Below are positions 27,817-36,153 of a stretch of 64,000 nt of DNA, in pieces. Origin of the DNA: JADKIH01 sp031417395 (GTDB taxonomy: Bacteria > Bacteroidota > Bacteroidia > AKYH767-A > 2013-40CM-41-45); assembly GCA_031417395.1 (NCBI GenBank), contig JANOVM010000030.1, positions 1 through 64,000 of the forward strand. The letters are read 5' to 3'. Position 1 is the stretch's first letter, and every line of letters starts with the position of its first letter. The notes under the pieces are model-generated. The model had not been told where the DNA came from. It searched no databases and saw only the letters and a list, made by a program, of their open reading frames with translations. Position numbers and translations under genes: made by a program.

Positions 27817-27849
27817 ATTGAACTTTGTACATTGTACTTTGTACTTTTA
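27817..27849 (+). repeat. ACTTTGTAC-type low-complexity repeat
   Basis: Tandem ACTTTGTAC / ATTGTACTTTGTAC-like units lie immediately before the OstA-like start codon. They also resemble Bacteroidota -7 boxes (TA-n-TTTG), so they may be promoter-related. Confidence 0.5.
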
Positions 27850-27853
27850 CCCC

Positions 27854-29398
27854 ATGAAAAACCTCCCCCTGTTTTTCCTGATTTTAGTCTTCATTCCCCG
27901 CATTGCCGAGGCACAGAATATTCAAAAAATTGAACTTCTGAATGCTGATGTAAGCGAATTCGATGAAAGCATAAATGCCAATGCAACCAGACTGATTGGT
28001 AATGTTAGCTTTAAACATAAGAATGCCATTATGAATTGTGACAGCGCTTATTTATACAGGGATGATAATAAATTTGAAGCGTTCAATAACGTTAAAATTA
28101 ACCAGGGCGATACCCTCCTTTTGACCGGAAAAAGACTCCTCTATGATGGGAACACACAACTGGCCCAAGTTTTCGATAATGTTATCCTAACAGATCGCAA
28201 AATGACACTTAATACTTCCCGTCTGGATTACGATATGGATAAAGAGATTGCTTTTTATCCTGATAGCGGAAATATTGTTGACGGCCCAAATACACTCACA
28301 AGTAAAATTGGATATTATTACAGTAATTTACACAACCTGTTCTTCAGAAATGATGTTTTACTGGTAAATCCAAAGTATACTATGAATTGCGATACGCTTC
28401 GGTATAACACTCTGGATAAAACGGCCTATTTTCTTGGACCAACATACATTCATTCTGCCGATAATATCATTTATTGTGAAAATGGCTGGTACAATACAGA
28501 AAATCAAAAATCAAATTTTCGTACCAATTCATATCTCCAAACCAGGGAACAATTGCTAAAAGGAGATTCTGTGCTTTACGACAGAATAAATGGCATTGGA
28601 AAAGTATATAAAAACGTTTCCATTATGGATACTGTCAATCGTATAATTATCTCCGGTGATTACGGTGAATACCATGAAAAAACAGATTCATCCTGGGTAA
28701 CGGGCAAAGCTATAATGACTCAAATTCTCGACGGAGATTCCCTTTTCCTCCATGGCGATACGCTCATGGCAATTGGCACAGGCCAGTTGGATAGTTTAGG
28801 GAAAAGTAAACCAAAGAAAAATTTATACGCTTTTCATTCCGTTAAACTTTTTAAAAAAGATATGCAGGGTGTTTGTGATTCTTTGGTTTATAATCAACAG
28901 GATTCTACCATTCACCTTTTTTACTCCCCTGTACTTTGGTCAGGATTAAATCAGTTAACAGCCGATTCAATTTATATGCAAACGGCAAATTCGGAAATTA
29001 CCAATATTTATCTAACCAATAATTCTTTTATTACAGCCATTGCAGACAGCAATTCAACAGCGCCGGAAGATTCCATGCGTTATAATCAAATTCGCGGGAA
29101 AAATATGATTGGTTATTTAACGGATAATAAACTTTACAAAGTTGATGTTATGGGAAATGGCCAAACAATATATTACGCAAAAAATAAACAGGAAAAAAAC
29201 TTCGGTGTAAATCGTGCCGATTGCAGTGATCTTGTAATTTATATTGATGAAAATAAGGTTAAGTCCATCACACTATTAAAAGAGCCCGATGGCACTCTCT
29301 ATCCCATACGTCAATTAGCAGCAAACGAACTTCGCCTTAAAGGTTTTTCCTGGTATGGCCAACGCAGACCAAAATCAAAAGACGATATTGCCAATTAA
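27854..29398 (+). CDS. OstA-like (LptA-family) periplasmic protein
   Basis: A 514-residue protein with OstA/LptA-type beta-jellyroll repeats (PF13100 family). I use the ATG at 27854, giving the signal peptide MKNLPLFFLILVFIPRIAEA. Characteristic repeated elements are NCDSAYLYRDDNKFEAFNNV, INQGDTLLLTGKRLLYDGNT, YNTLDKTAYFLGP and CDSLVYNQQDSTIHLFYSPV: strand pairs naming a value, then a location, as in LptA and the LptD N-domain. It probably forms part of the lipopolysaccharide bridge from the inner to the outer membrane. The length is roughly twice that of enterobacterial LptA, which is usual in this phylum. The LptF/G-type permease lies about 25 kb upstream, not adjacent. Confidence 0.85.
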   Translation: MKNLPLFFLILVFIPRIAEAQNIQKIELLNADVSEFDESINANATRLIGNVSFKHKNAIMNCDSAYLYRDDNKFEAFNNVKINQGDTLLLTGKRLLYDGNTQLAQVFDNVILTDRKMTLNTSRLDYDMDKEIAFYPDSGNIVDGPNTLTSKIGYYYSNLHNLFFRNDVLLVNPKYTMNCDTLRYNTLDKTAYFLGPTYIHSADNIIYCENGWYNTENQKSNFRTNSYLQTREQLLKGDSVLYDRINGIGKVYKNVSIMDTVNRIIISGDYGEYHEKTDSSWVTGKAIMTQILDGDSLFLHGDTLMAIGTGQLDSLGKSKPKKNLYAFHSVKLFKKDMQGVCDSLVYNQQDSTIHLFYSPVLWSGLNQLTADSIYMQTANSEITNIYLTNNSFITAIADSNSTAPEDSMRYNQIRGKNMIGYLTDNKLYKVDVMGNGQTIYYAKNKQEKNFGVNRADCSDLVIYIDENKVKSITLLKEPDGTLYPIRQLAANELRLKGFSWYGQRRPKSKDDIAN

Positions 29399-29441
29399 AC
29401 TCCCAATTTTCAAATTCCCAAATTCTCAAATTATCAAATTA
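29399..29441 (+). repeat. CAAATT-type low-complexity repeat
   Basis: A run of imperfect CAAATTNY units fills the gap between the OstA-like stop and the S4-protein start. It has no coding or terminator features. Confidence 0.45.
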
Positions 29442-29446
29442 ATCTT

Positions 29447-29827
29447 TTGGAAACTAAAATCCGCATCGACAAATGGCTTTGGACCGTACGATTATTTAAA
29501 ACTCGAACCCTTGCTACGGAAGCATGCGATAAAGGTAAAATTCTGATTAACGATCAAGCTGTTAAAGCATCCAGAAATATAAAAGAGGGTGATGAAATCC
29601 ACATTAAACGCACAGGACTTTTAATAAAAGTTAAGGTTTTAAAGTTGACAACAAACCGACTTGGAGCCAAACTTGTTGAAGAATATTGCCAGAACCTTAC
29701 TCCTCAAAGTGAAATAGATGCCTATAAAGCAAGGCTTGTTAAAATGACAATTTACAGAGATCCGGGAACCGGACGCCCGACAAAAAGAGACAGACGAATG
29801 CTTGATGATTTTTTTAGCGAAGAATAA
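29447..29827 (+). CDS. S4-domain RNA-binding protein (Hsp15/HslR-like)
   Basis: A 126-residue protein with an N-terminal S4 domain: IRIDKWLWTVRLFKTRTLAT (~residues 5-24), then CDKGKILINDQAVKASRNIK and GDEIHIKRTG. The C-terminus is basic (TGRPTKRDRRMLDDFFSE). This matches Hsp15 (HslR), which binds free 50S subunits carrying nascent chains and helps recycle them. The start is a TTG at 29447 with no better alternative before IRIDKWLW. The gene is preceded by a CAAATT repeat stretch. Confidence 0.85.
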   Translation: METKIRIDKWLWTVRLFKTRTLATEACDKGKILINDQAVKASRNIKEGDEIHIKRTGLLIKVKVLKLTTNRLGAKLVEEYCQNLTPQSEIDAYKARLVKMTIYRDPGTGRPTKRDRRMLDDFFSEE

Positions 29828-29967
29828 TTCTATTCTGAAAGCATACGCCATCTTCCACTTCAAAACCGGATAATTAATTTATTAATAATAATTTGATAAT
29901 AACTTATGGTAATAAAGAATAGAAAACGGCAAATAACCTTTACTTTTAGACGTTAATAATTGTCCCA

Positions 29968-30819
29968 ATGTCAATGAAATCAATAGCAGAACTAAAAAAA
30001 ATCGCCTCTCAGGTTAGGCGCGATATTGTACGTCAGGTTCATTTAGCCAATTCCGGACATCCGGGAGGATCACTTGGCTGTACTGAATTTATGGTGGCTT
30101 TATACTTTCATCAAATGACTTTTTCTGAAAAGAAATTTGAAATGAACGGTATTAATGAAGATCTCTTTTTTCTAAGTAATGGACATATTTCGCCGCTTTG
30201 GTATAGCGTTTTAGCCCGTGCGGGATATTTTCCAATCAACGAACTCAACACCTTTCGCAAAATAAATACACGTCTTCAGGGACATCCAACAACACACGAA
30301 GGCTTACCGGGCATACGCATAGCAAGTGGTTCCCTTGGACAAGGCCTTAGTGCGGCTATTGGTGCATCCCTTGCTAAAAAATTAAACAACGATTCAAAAC
30401 TTGTCTATTGCCTTTGTGGTGACGGAGAAATGGAAGAAGGTCAGATCTGGGAAGCAATAATGTATGCCGGTGCAAAAAAAGTCGACAACATCATTGCAAC
30501 CATCGATGTGAACAATCAACAAATTGATGGTTCAATAGAAAAAGTTATGCCTTATGGAAATCTCAGACCTAAGTTTGAAAGCTTTGGCTGGCAGGTTTTG
30601 GAGATGAATGGAAATAGTATGGAAGAAGTTGTTTCAACACTCGAAAAAGCTAAACAGACAGTTGGAAAATCTATTCCCGTTGTTATTCTCATGAAAACAG
30701 AAATGGGTCAGGGAGTTGATTTCATGATGGGCTCTCATAAATGGCACGGTGTAGCTCCCAATGCTGAACAAACAGTTTCTGCCCTTTCTCAATTGGAAGA
30801 AACACTGGGAGATTTCTAA
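29968..30819 (+). CDS. Transketolase, N-terminal (TPP-binding) subunit
   Basis: A 283-residue protein equal to the N-terminal third of full-length transketolase. It contains the thiamine-pyrophosphate site: SNGHISPLWYSVLARAG, GLPGIRIASGSLGQGLSAAI, CGDGEMEEGQIWEAIMYAG with the G-D-G motif (~residues 150-168), and ending in NN in the metal-binding position (DVNNQQIDGS). With the C-terminal subunit at 32234 it should form the pentose-phosphate enzyme moving two-carbon units between ketoses and aldoses. Split transketolases are known in several phyla. Here the two halves are not adjacent: a vWA gene lies between them. Confidence 0.93.
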   Translation: MSMKSIAELKKIASQVRRDIVRQVHLANSGHPGGSLGCTEFMVALYFHQMTFSEKKFEMNGINEDLFFLSNGHISPLWYSVLARAGYFPINELNTFRKINTRLQGHPTTHEGLPGIRIASGSLGQGLSAAIGASLAKKLNNDSKLVYCLCGDGEMEEGQIWEAIMYAGAKKVDNIIATIDVNNQQIDGSIEKVMPYGNLRPKFESFGWQVLEMNGNSMEEVVSTLEKAKQTVGKSIPVVILMKTEMGQGVDFMMGSHKWHGVAPNAEQTVSALSQLEETLGDF

Positions 30820-30826
30820 AAAAAGA

Positions 30827-32218
30827 ATGCTAAATTCATTTATGATACGTAGAATATTTTTCACTTTAGTTTTTTTACTTTTTGTTTTTTCTGCGGCAAA
30901 TGCTCAAAAGAAAAGAGAAGAAGCAATTGAGTTAACCCGTATTGAATTTTTATTTGATGCTTCACAAAGCATGTTTGGCAGGTGGCAAAGTGGTGCCAAG
31001 ATTGATGTGGCAAGGAAATTAATGACACAATTACTGGATAGTTTGCGCTATATTGACAATATTGAACTCGCTTTGCGTGTATACGGACATCTGAAACAAT
31101 TCCCTCCTCAGGACTGTGACGATAGCAGACTGGAAGTCCCATTTACAAAAGGAAACATTAGCCAGATGCAGCAGGTATTGAAAACAATCATTCCTAAAGG
31201 TACTACTCCCATTGCCCGTTCGCTTGAATTATGCGGTAATGATTTTCCTCAAAGTCCATCCCGAAATATCATTATCCTGATTACTGACGGCATTGAAGAA
31301 TGTAATGGAGATCCTTGTGCTATTTCTTTAGCACTTCAGAAAAAAGGTATTTTTCTGAAACCATTTGTAATTGGTCTTGGACTAGATCCGGCATTGAAAA
31401 AAACATTTGAATGCGTGGGCCGCTATTTTGATGCAGCAAATGAAGCTATGTTTGAAAATGCTTTAAATATTGTTATATCACAGGCACTAAATAATACAAC
31501 ACTTCAGGTTAATTTACTGGATGAAAATCTAAAGCCTACAGAAACAAATGTAAATATGACCTTCTATGATAGTTTTACCGGCCAGATAAAATACAATTTT
31601 ATTCATACGCTTAATTCAAAAGGTAATCCTGATACAGTAGTAATTGACCCATTACCAATCTATAATTTTGTAGTTCATACCATTCCTCCGGTTTCAAAAG
31701 ATTCAATTGTTTTAACACCGGGAAAGCATACAATTGTAGGAATAGATGCACCTCAGGGCGATTTACTATTAAAATTTGATGGTGCTGCAGAATACAAAAA
31801 AGTACAGGCTATTGTTCGTTTGCAAAACGATATGAAAACTTTAAATGTGCAGGATTTCAATACGCACGAACGCTATATAGTAGGAAAATACGATCTGGAA
31901 ATTCTAACTACTCCACGTATCTATCTTGAAAATGTTGATATTGCGCAAAGTAAAACAACAACATTAAGTGTTCCAAGACCGGGAATAGTTACGCTCATCT
32001 CCAGTAACCAGGGATTTGGCAGTATTTATACGATTGAAAATGACCGGTTGAAATGGGTTTATAATATGGATGATAATATCAATAAAGAAACAATTATCCT
32101 GCAACCCGGAAGATACAAAGTAGTCTTTAGACCAAAGAATTCAAAAGAATCTATCTATACCATTGAAAAAGAATTTTCCATTGTATCAGGAGAATCGAGT
32201 ATTGTTTTATTAAATTAA
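30827..32218 (+). CDS. Secreted von Willebrand factor A domain protein
   Basis: A 463-residue protein starting 7 bp after the transketolase N-half. The ATG at 30842 would begin directly at the signal peptide MIRRIFFTLVFLLFVFSAAN and is equally possible. The vWA domain follows with a complete MIDAS: FDASQSMFGRW (D-x-S-x-S), KGTTPIARSL (Thr) and LITDGIEEC (Asp). The C-terminal ~240 residues are beta-rich (for example PGKHTIVGIDAPQGDLLLKF) without recognised domains. There is one hydrophobic N-terminal segment only, so the protein is probably periplasmic or outer-membrane facing. It lies between the two transketolase subunits, which makes it part of the same transcript. Confidence 0.8.
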   Translation: MLNSFMIRRIFFTLVFLLFVFSAANAQKKREEAIELTRIEFLFDASQSMFGRWQSGAKIDVARKLMTQLLDSLRYIDNIELALRVYGHLKQFPPQDCDDSRLEVPFTKGNISQMQQVLKTIIPKGTTPIARSLELCGNDFPQSPSRNIIILITDGIEECNGDPCAISLALQKKGIFLKPFVIGLGLDPALKKTFECVGRYFDAANEAMFENALNIVISQALNNTTLQVNLLDENLKPTETNVNMTFYDSFTGQIKYNFIHTLNSKGNPDTVVIDPLPIYNFVVHTIPPVSKDSIVLTPGKHTIVGIDAPQGDLLLKFDGAAEYKKVQAIVRLQNDMKTLNVQDFNTHERYIVGKYDLEILTTPRIYLENVDIAQSKTTTLSVPRPGIVTLISSNQGFGSIYTIENDRLKWVYNMDDNINKETIILQPGRYKVVFRPKNSKESIYTIEKEFSIVSGESSIVLLN

Positions 32219-32233
32219 TAGTAACATTGATTC

Positions 32234-33208
32234 ATGAAAAAATTTACTTATACAGATAAAAAAGATACGCGCTCCGGATTTGGAGCCGGCCTTTTAGAAT
32301 TAGGAAAAATGAATCCTAAAGTAGTTGCACTTTGCGCTGATCTTACAGGATCCCTAAAAATGGATGCCTTCGAAAAAGAATTCCCAAATCGTTTTTTCCA
32401 GATAGGAATTGCAGAGGCCAATATGATGTGTATAGCTGCAGGATTAACTATTGGAGGGAATATTCCCTTCACTGGAACTTTTGCAAATTTTTCTACAGGA
32501 AGAGTTTATGATCAAATCAGACAAAGTATAGCTTACTCAGGTAAAAACGTAAAAATATGTGCATCCCATGCAGGCATAACACTGGGTGAAGATGGAGCAA
32601 CACATCAAATTTTAGAAGACATTGGAATGATGAGAATGCTTCCCGGAATGGTAGTAATTAATACGTGCGATTATAATCAAACAAAAGCGGCTACGTTGGC
32701 CATTGCCGATTATGTTGGTCCTGTTTATCTCCGATTTGGAAGGCCGGTAGTACCCAATTTTACACCTGCAGATCAAAAGTTTGAAATTGGAAAAGCTATC
32801 ATTTTAAACATCGGTGCCGACGTAAGTATTTTCGCAACAGGTCACCTTGTATGGAAAGCTCTTGAAGCATGTGAAATATTAGCTGAAAAAGGCATACATG
32901 CGGAAATAATCAACATACATACAATTAAACCTTTAGATGTTGAAGCTGTCTTAAATTCAGTTCGTAAAACCGGTTGCGCCGTTAGCGCTGAAGAACATCA
33001 AACAAACGGCGGATTAGGTGATGCAATTGCACATACACTTACACAAAATTTTCCTTCGCCTCTTGAATATGTCGGTGTCATGGATTCTTTTGGAGAAAGC
33101 GGCACACCGGAAGCATTAATGACAAAATATGGACTTGAAGCCACCAACATCGTATCAGCAGCAGAAAGAGTCATCAAAAGAAAAAAGCACGAGCTCTCCC
33201 ACTCTTGA
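32234..33208 (+). CDS. Transketolase, C-terminal (pyrimidine-binding) subunit
   Basis: A 324-residue protein matching the central and C-terminal thirds of transketolase. PNRFFQIGIAEANMMCIAAG (~residues 53-72) holds the catalytic Glu that activates the TPP aminopyrimidine. GITLGEDGATHQILEDIGMM contains the conserved His-Gln stretch, and VSAEEHQTNGGLGDAIAHTL is the C-terminal domain. It pairs with the 283-residue subunit at 29968. Its gene begins 15 bp after the vWA gene, so all three are likely one operon. It is shortly followed by the ECF sigma-factor gene. Confidence 0.94.
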   Translation: MKKFTYTDKKDTRSGFGAGLLELGKMNPKVVALCADLTGSLKMDAFEKEFPNRFFQIGIAEANMMCIAAGLTIGGNIPFTGTFANFSTGRVYDQIRQSIAYSGKNVKICASHAGITLGEDGATHQILEDIGMMRMLPGMVVINTCDYNQTKAATLAIADYVGPVYLRFGRPVVPNFTPADQKFEIGKAIILNIGADVSIFATGHLVWKALEACEILAEKGIHAEIINIHTIKPLDVEAVLNSVRKTGCAVSAEEHQTNGGLGDAIAHTLTQNFPSPLEYVGVMDSFGESGTPEALMTKYGLEATNIVSAAERVIKRKKHELSHS

Positions 33209-33236
33209 TATTAAATCGCTGCCCGAAGAAAAAAGA

Positions 33237-33785
33237 ATGAATGAATTCAGCGACAAGGAACTTTTAGAAAAATTTTCAGCCGAAAGTACAAAGCATTATG
33301 CCTTCAATCTTTTAGTCAGGCAATACCAGCAAAGACTTTATTGGCACGTTCGCCGAATTCTTCTTGAACACGATGACTCTAACGATGTTATTCAAAATGT
33401 TTTTATAAAGGTTTGGAATAATCTTGCCAATTTTAGGGGCGATTCACAGCTTTTTACCTGGCTTTATAGGATTGCAACAAATGAAGCAATAAGCTTTCTT
33501 AAACAAAAAAAACGCAGAGCTTTTGTTTCATTTTCAGACCTGGAATATGAAATGGCTTCGGGACTCGATAACGATGTTTTATTTACCGGTGATCAAATCC
33601 AGAAGAAATTACAAGAAGCAATTTTAAAATTACCGACTCAACAAAGGCTTGTATTTAACATGAAATACTTCGATGGAATGAAATATGAGGAAATCGCTGA
33701 AATTCTCGATTTGTCTATTGGAGGTTTAAAAGCAACCTATCACCATGCAGTAAAAAAAATCACCAAATATCTTACAGGCAATTAA
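33237..33785 (+). CDS. ECF-type RNA polymerase sigma factor
   Basis: A 182-residue sigma-70 factor. I use the ATG at 33237 (MNEFSDKELLEKFSAE), preceded by AAAAAAGA, rather than a longer frame overlapping the transketolase gene. Region 2 is LVRQYQQRLYWHVRRIL, then DSNDVIQNVFIKVWNNLANF and FTWLYRIATNEAISFLKQKK. Region 4 is LPTQQRLVFNMKYFDGMKYE with the helix-turn-helix EEIAEILDLSIGGLKATYHH. No region 3 or 1.1 is present, as in ECF factors. It is followed by a membrane protein with the look of an anti-sigma factor and a Spy-like periplasmic protein, a common Bacteroidota envelope-stress layout. Confidence 0.92.
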   Translation: MNEFSDKELLEKFSAESTKHYAFNLLVRQYQQRLYWHVRRILLEHDDSNDVIQNVFIKVWNNLANFRGDSQLFTWLYRIATNEAISFLKQKKRRAFVSFSDLEYEMASGLDNDVLFTGDQIQKKLQEAILKLPTQQRLVFNMKYFDGMKYEEIAEILDLSIGGLKATYHHAVKKITKYLTGN

Positions 33786-33818
33786 ACCTAAGGCGTTTAT
33801 TATCATCAAAAAACAAGA

Positions 33819-34355
33819 ATGAAAATAGAAGAAAACAGCGAAGAAAAAGCACTAAAAAATCTCTTAAATGATGCTGAAAACTCTTTTAAAGTGCCTGATG
33901 GGTATTTTGAAATGCTTCCTTCTAAGATAATGGACAAGATTGATTCTCAACCTGATTTCAATAAATCAACAGAGGTAAATCCCTTTTCAGTACCGGAAGG
34001 CTATTTTGAAAAACTCCCGATTCAAATCGCAGATAGAATAAGTACTTCAGCAAAACCGTCCATTCCTTCTTTTATTGCAAACCTAAAACGACCTCGCTTT
34101 GCTATTCCTATTGGCTTTGCTTCATTAGTATTAATTGCGCTTGTGGTTTTATTTTCCCAAAAAAAATTATCCGTTCAGCCTGAAAAAGAAATTAGCTATG
34201 ACGAATTGGAAAACTCATCTTACTTTGATTCTTTTGATGAAGATTTACTTTTAGGAATGGTACCAATTCAAAATACAGAAGCTGCTGATGACAGTCTGGA
34301 ACAATACTTATTAGATAATAATATCGAAATCTCCCAAATAGAAAACGAACTATGA
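33819..34355 (+). CDS. Putative anti-sigma-factor-like membrane protein
   Basis: A 178-residue protein encoded next to the ECF sigma factor. The N-terminal cytoplasmic half has two copies of one motif, FKVPDGYFEMLPSKI and FSVPEGYFEKLPIQI, about 41 residues apart. A single membrane segment (IPIGFASLVLIALVVLFSQK, ~residues 97-116) follows, then an acidic C-terminal tail (DELENSSYFDSFDEDLLLGM). Topology and gene position fit an anti-sigma factor holding its partner at the inner membrane, though I see no canonical zinc anti-sigma (HxxxCxxC) domain. The next gene overlaps it by 4 bp (ATGA). Function is inferred from context. Confidence 0.65.
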   Translation: MKIEENSEEKALKNLLNDAENSFKVPDGYFEMLPSKIMDKIDSQPDFNKSTEVNPFSVPEGYFEKLPIQIADRISTSAKPSIPSFIANLKRPRFAIPIGFASLVLIALVVLFSQKKLSVQPEKEISYDELENSSYFDSFDEDLLLGMVPIQNTEAADDSLEQYLLDNNIEISQIENEL

Positions 34356-34828
34356 AAATCATTAAATATAATCTTATCGCTTTGCTGCTGCTTTTGAACC
34401 TGCAACTTTTTGCTCAAAATAAAAGACCGGTCAAAGAAAGAATGGAATCTATGAAGATTGGTTTTTTGACGGACAGGTTAAACCTTACTCCCGAAGAAGC
34501 AAAAGAATTCTGGCCGGTTTATAATAAATATTCTGATGAACTCGAAGTCCTTCGCAACGATCGACGCGAAAGCATTATGAATACAAAACAAAGTATTGAC
34601 GAAATGAAGGATTCAGAAATTGAAAAAGTTGTTGATGGTGAAATAATTTATCGACAAAATGAATTGGAAATTCTTAAAAAATATCATCCTCAGTTTAAAA
34701 GAATATTGCCCATTAAAAAGGTAGGTAAACTGTATAGGGCTGAAGACGATTTTAAAAGAAAGCTTCTGGAAATGATTAAAGAAAGACGAGAAGATCGCAT
34801 GAATCGCCCCGGCCCTCAAGGTCGCTAA
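34352..34828 (+). CDS. Spy/CpxP-like periplasmic helical protein
   Basis: A 158-residue secreted helical protein. The signal peptide (NLIALLLLLNLQLFAQ) is followed by charged helices. FLTDRLNLTPEEAKEFWPVY (~residues 39-58) corresponds to the LTxxQ-like helix of Spy and CpxP, which act as periplasmic chaperones or stress sensors. It ends in a basic Arg/Pro tail (RREDRMNRPGPQGR). The gene overlaps the anti-sigma-like gene by 4 bp and so belongs to the sigma operon. A role in sensing envelope or metal stress is inferred from this context. The mature protein has no cysteine. Confidence 0.7.
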   Translation: MKIIKYNLIALLLLLNLQLFAQNKRPVKERMESMKIGFLTDRLNLTPEEAKEFWPVYNKYSDELEVLRNDRRESIMNTKQSIDEMKDSEIEKVVDGEIIYRQNELEILKKYHPQFKRILPIKKVGKLYRAEDDFKRKLLEMIKERREDRMNRPGPQGR

Positions 34829-34945
34829 TTCATTCAGGCATAATAAGAAGACTTTATTGTTTTTTCAATATTTAGTAATTTTTACTTTTTCCCAATTATC
34901 TACATTTTTATTTTAAAATTTTTTTAGTACATTTCGTTTTTATGT

Positions 34946-36127
34946 ATGGGAAAATTTAAGATCTATTGCGGCAGTGAAACCTGCCGTTATGCTTTATTTG
35001 GAGTTGCTTTTGGATTTTGTTTTCCAATTGTTGCCATTTGTTTCGATATCTTAATACACTATAATGTAAAACAAACATGGGCTTCGGTAGCATATGTTCA
35101 TCGTGAAAATCCAATACTTTACATGATTGACAGTGCTCCCATTTTTCTGGGAATAGCCTTTGGAATTGCAGGACACTACATGCAAAAAACCAAAAAACTT
35201 AATGTGTCTTTATTGTTGCAGACAGAAAATCTGGAAAACTCAAATATCCGTCTTCAAAAAGCACTGGATGATTTTCAGGCTGCGCAAATACTATTAATAA
35301 AAGCAGAAAAACTTTCTTCTCTTGGTGAATTAACTGCCGGTATTGCCCATGAAATCCGCAACCCGTTAAACTTTATAACCAACTTCTCTGAATCGGGATC
35401 AGGTTTACTGGATGAATTAAATGAGTCTGATAATGACGAGGAGAAAAAAGAGATTATTGAAATACTAAAAAGCAATTTTGAAAAAATAAATTTTCACGGA
35501 AAACGTGCAAACAATACTTTACAAAATATGATGACACTTGCAAGATCGGGAAAAGTTGAAAAGCGGCTTTCCGATATTAACAAGCTATGTAAAGACGCTG
35601 CCGATATTGCGTATCAGGGTGTCAGATCAAATGTCATTGGATTTAAATGCGAATTGCAGAAGAATTTAGCTATGGAACTGCCACAAATAAATATTATCTA
35701 TGAAGATGTGAGCAGAGTTATTTTGAATTTATTGACAAATGCTTTTTATGCAGTAAACAAAAGAAGTGAAAAGGAAGGCGAAAACTATTTAGCAAAAGTT
35801 GCTCTTACAACCCTTCTTCAGAATAATTCATTGGATAATGCCCAAGAAGAAATTCTAATAATTGTAAAGGACAATGGACCCGGAATTCCCGCCCAATTTA
35901 TTGAACAGATTTTTGATCCCTTCTTTACAACAAAACCAACCGGAGAGGGTACAGGACTTGGACTTAGTATAAGTCAGGATATTATTCTATTACATGGAGG
36001 AGAAATGAAAGTAAAATCTGAAGTTAATAATTTCACCGAATTTAGAATAACCCTACCGGTAAAGGAAAAAAATGAAAAGCAGATTAAGCTGCCTATTGTT
36101 TCTGAAAAAGTTGAAAAAAATTTTTGA
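34946..36127 (+). CDS. Sensor histidine kinase
   Basis: A 393-residue membrane histidine kinase. Two membrane segments (~residues 16-38 and 63-80) flank a short loop. A coiled coil follows (~88-125), then the phosphoacceptor site LTAGIAHEIRNPLNFITNFS (His ~135). The catalytic ATPase domain has the N box LNLLTNAFYAVNKR, G1 VKDNGPGIPAQF and G2 GTGLGLSISQ. The H-box context resembles cyclase-coupled or nitrogen-type kinases with the H-E-I/L-R-N-P core. No response regulator is encoded next to it, so its partner is elsewhere. It lies 118 bp downstream of the Spy-like gene and is convergent with the cysteine desulfurase gene. Confidence 0.9.
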   Translation: MGKFKIYCGSETCRYALFGVAFGFCFPIVAICFDILIHYNVKQTWASVAYVHRENPILYMIDSAPIFLGIAFGIAGHYMQKTKKLNVSLLLQTENLENSNIRLQKALDDFQAAQILLIKAEKLSSLGELTAGIAHEIRNPLNFITNFSESGSGLLDELNESDNDEEKKEIIEILKSNFEKINFHGKRANNTLQNMMTLARSGKVEKRLSDINKLCKDAADIAYQGVRSNVIGFKCELQKNLAMELPQINIIYEDVSRVILNLLTNAFYAVNKRSEKEGENYLAKVALTTLLQNNSLDNAQEEILIIVKDNGPGIPAQFIEQIFDPFFTTKPTGEGTGLGLSISQDIILLHGGEMKVKSEVNNFTEFRITLPVKEKNEKQIKLPIVSEKVEKNF

Positions 36128-36153
36128 TCACATTACCTGATTTTATTTTCGAA

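Noticed and set aside
29968..33208. Frameshifted or interrupted transketolase pseudogene
   Set aside because: Each half has its own start codon and complete active-site motifs; two-subunit transketolases are known, so this is a natural split.
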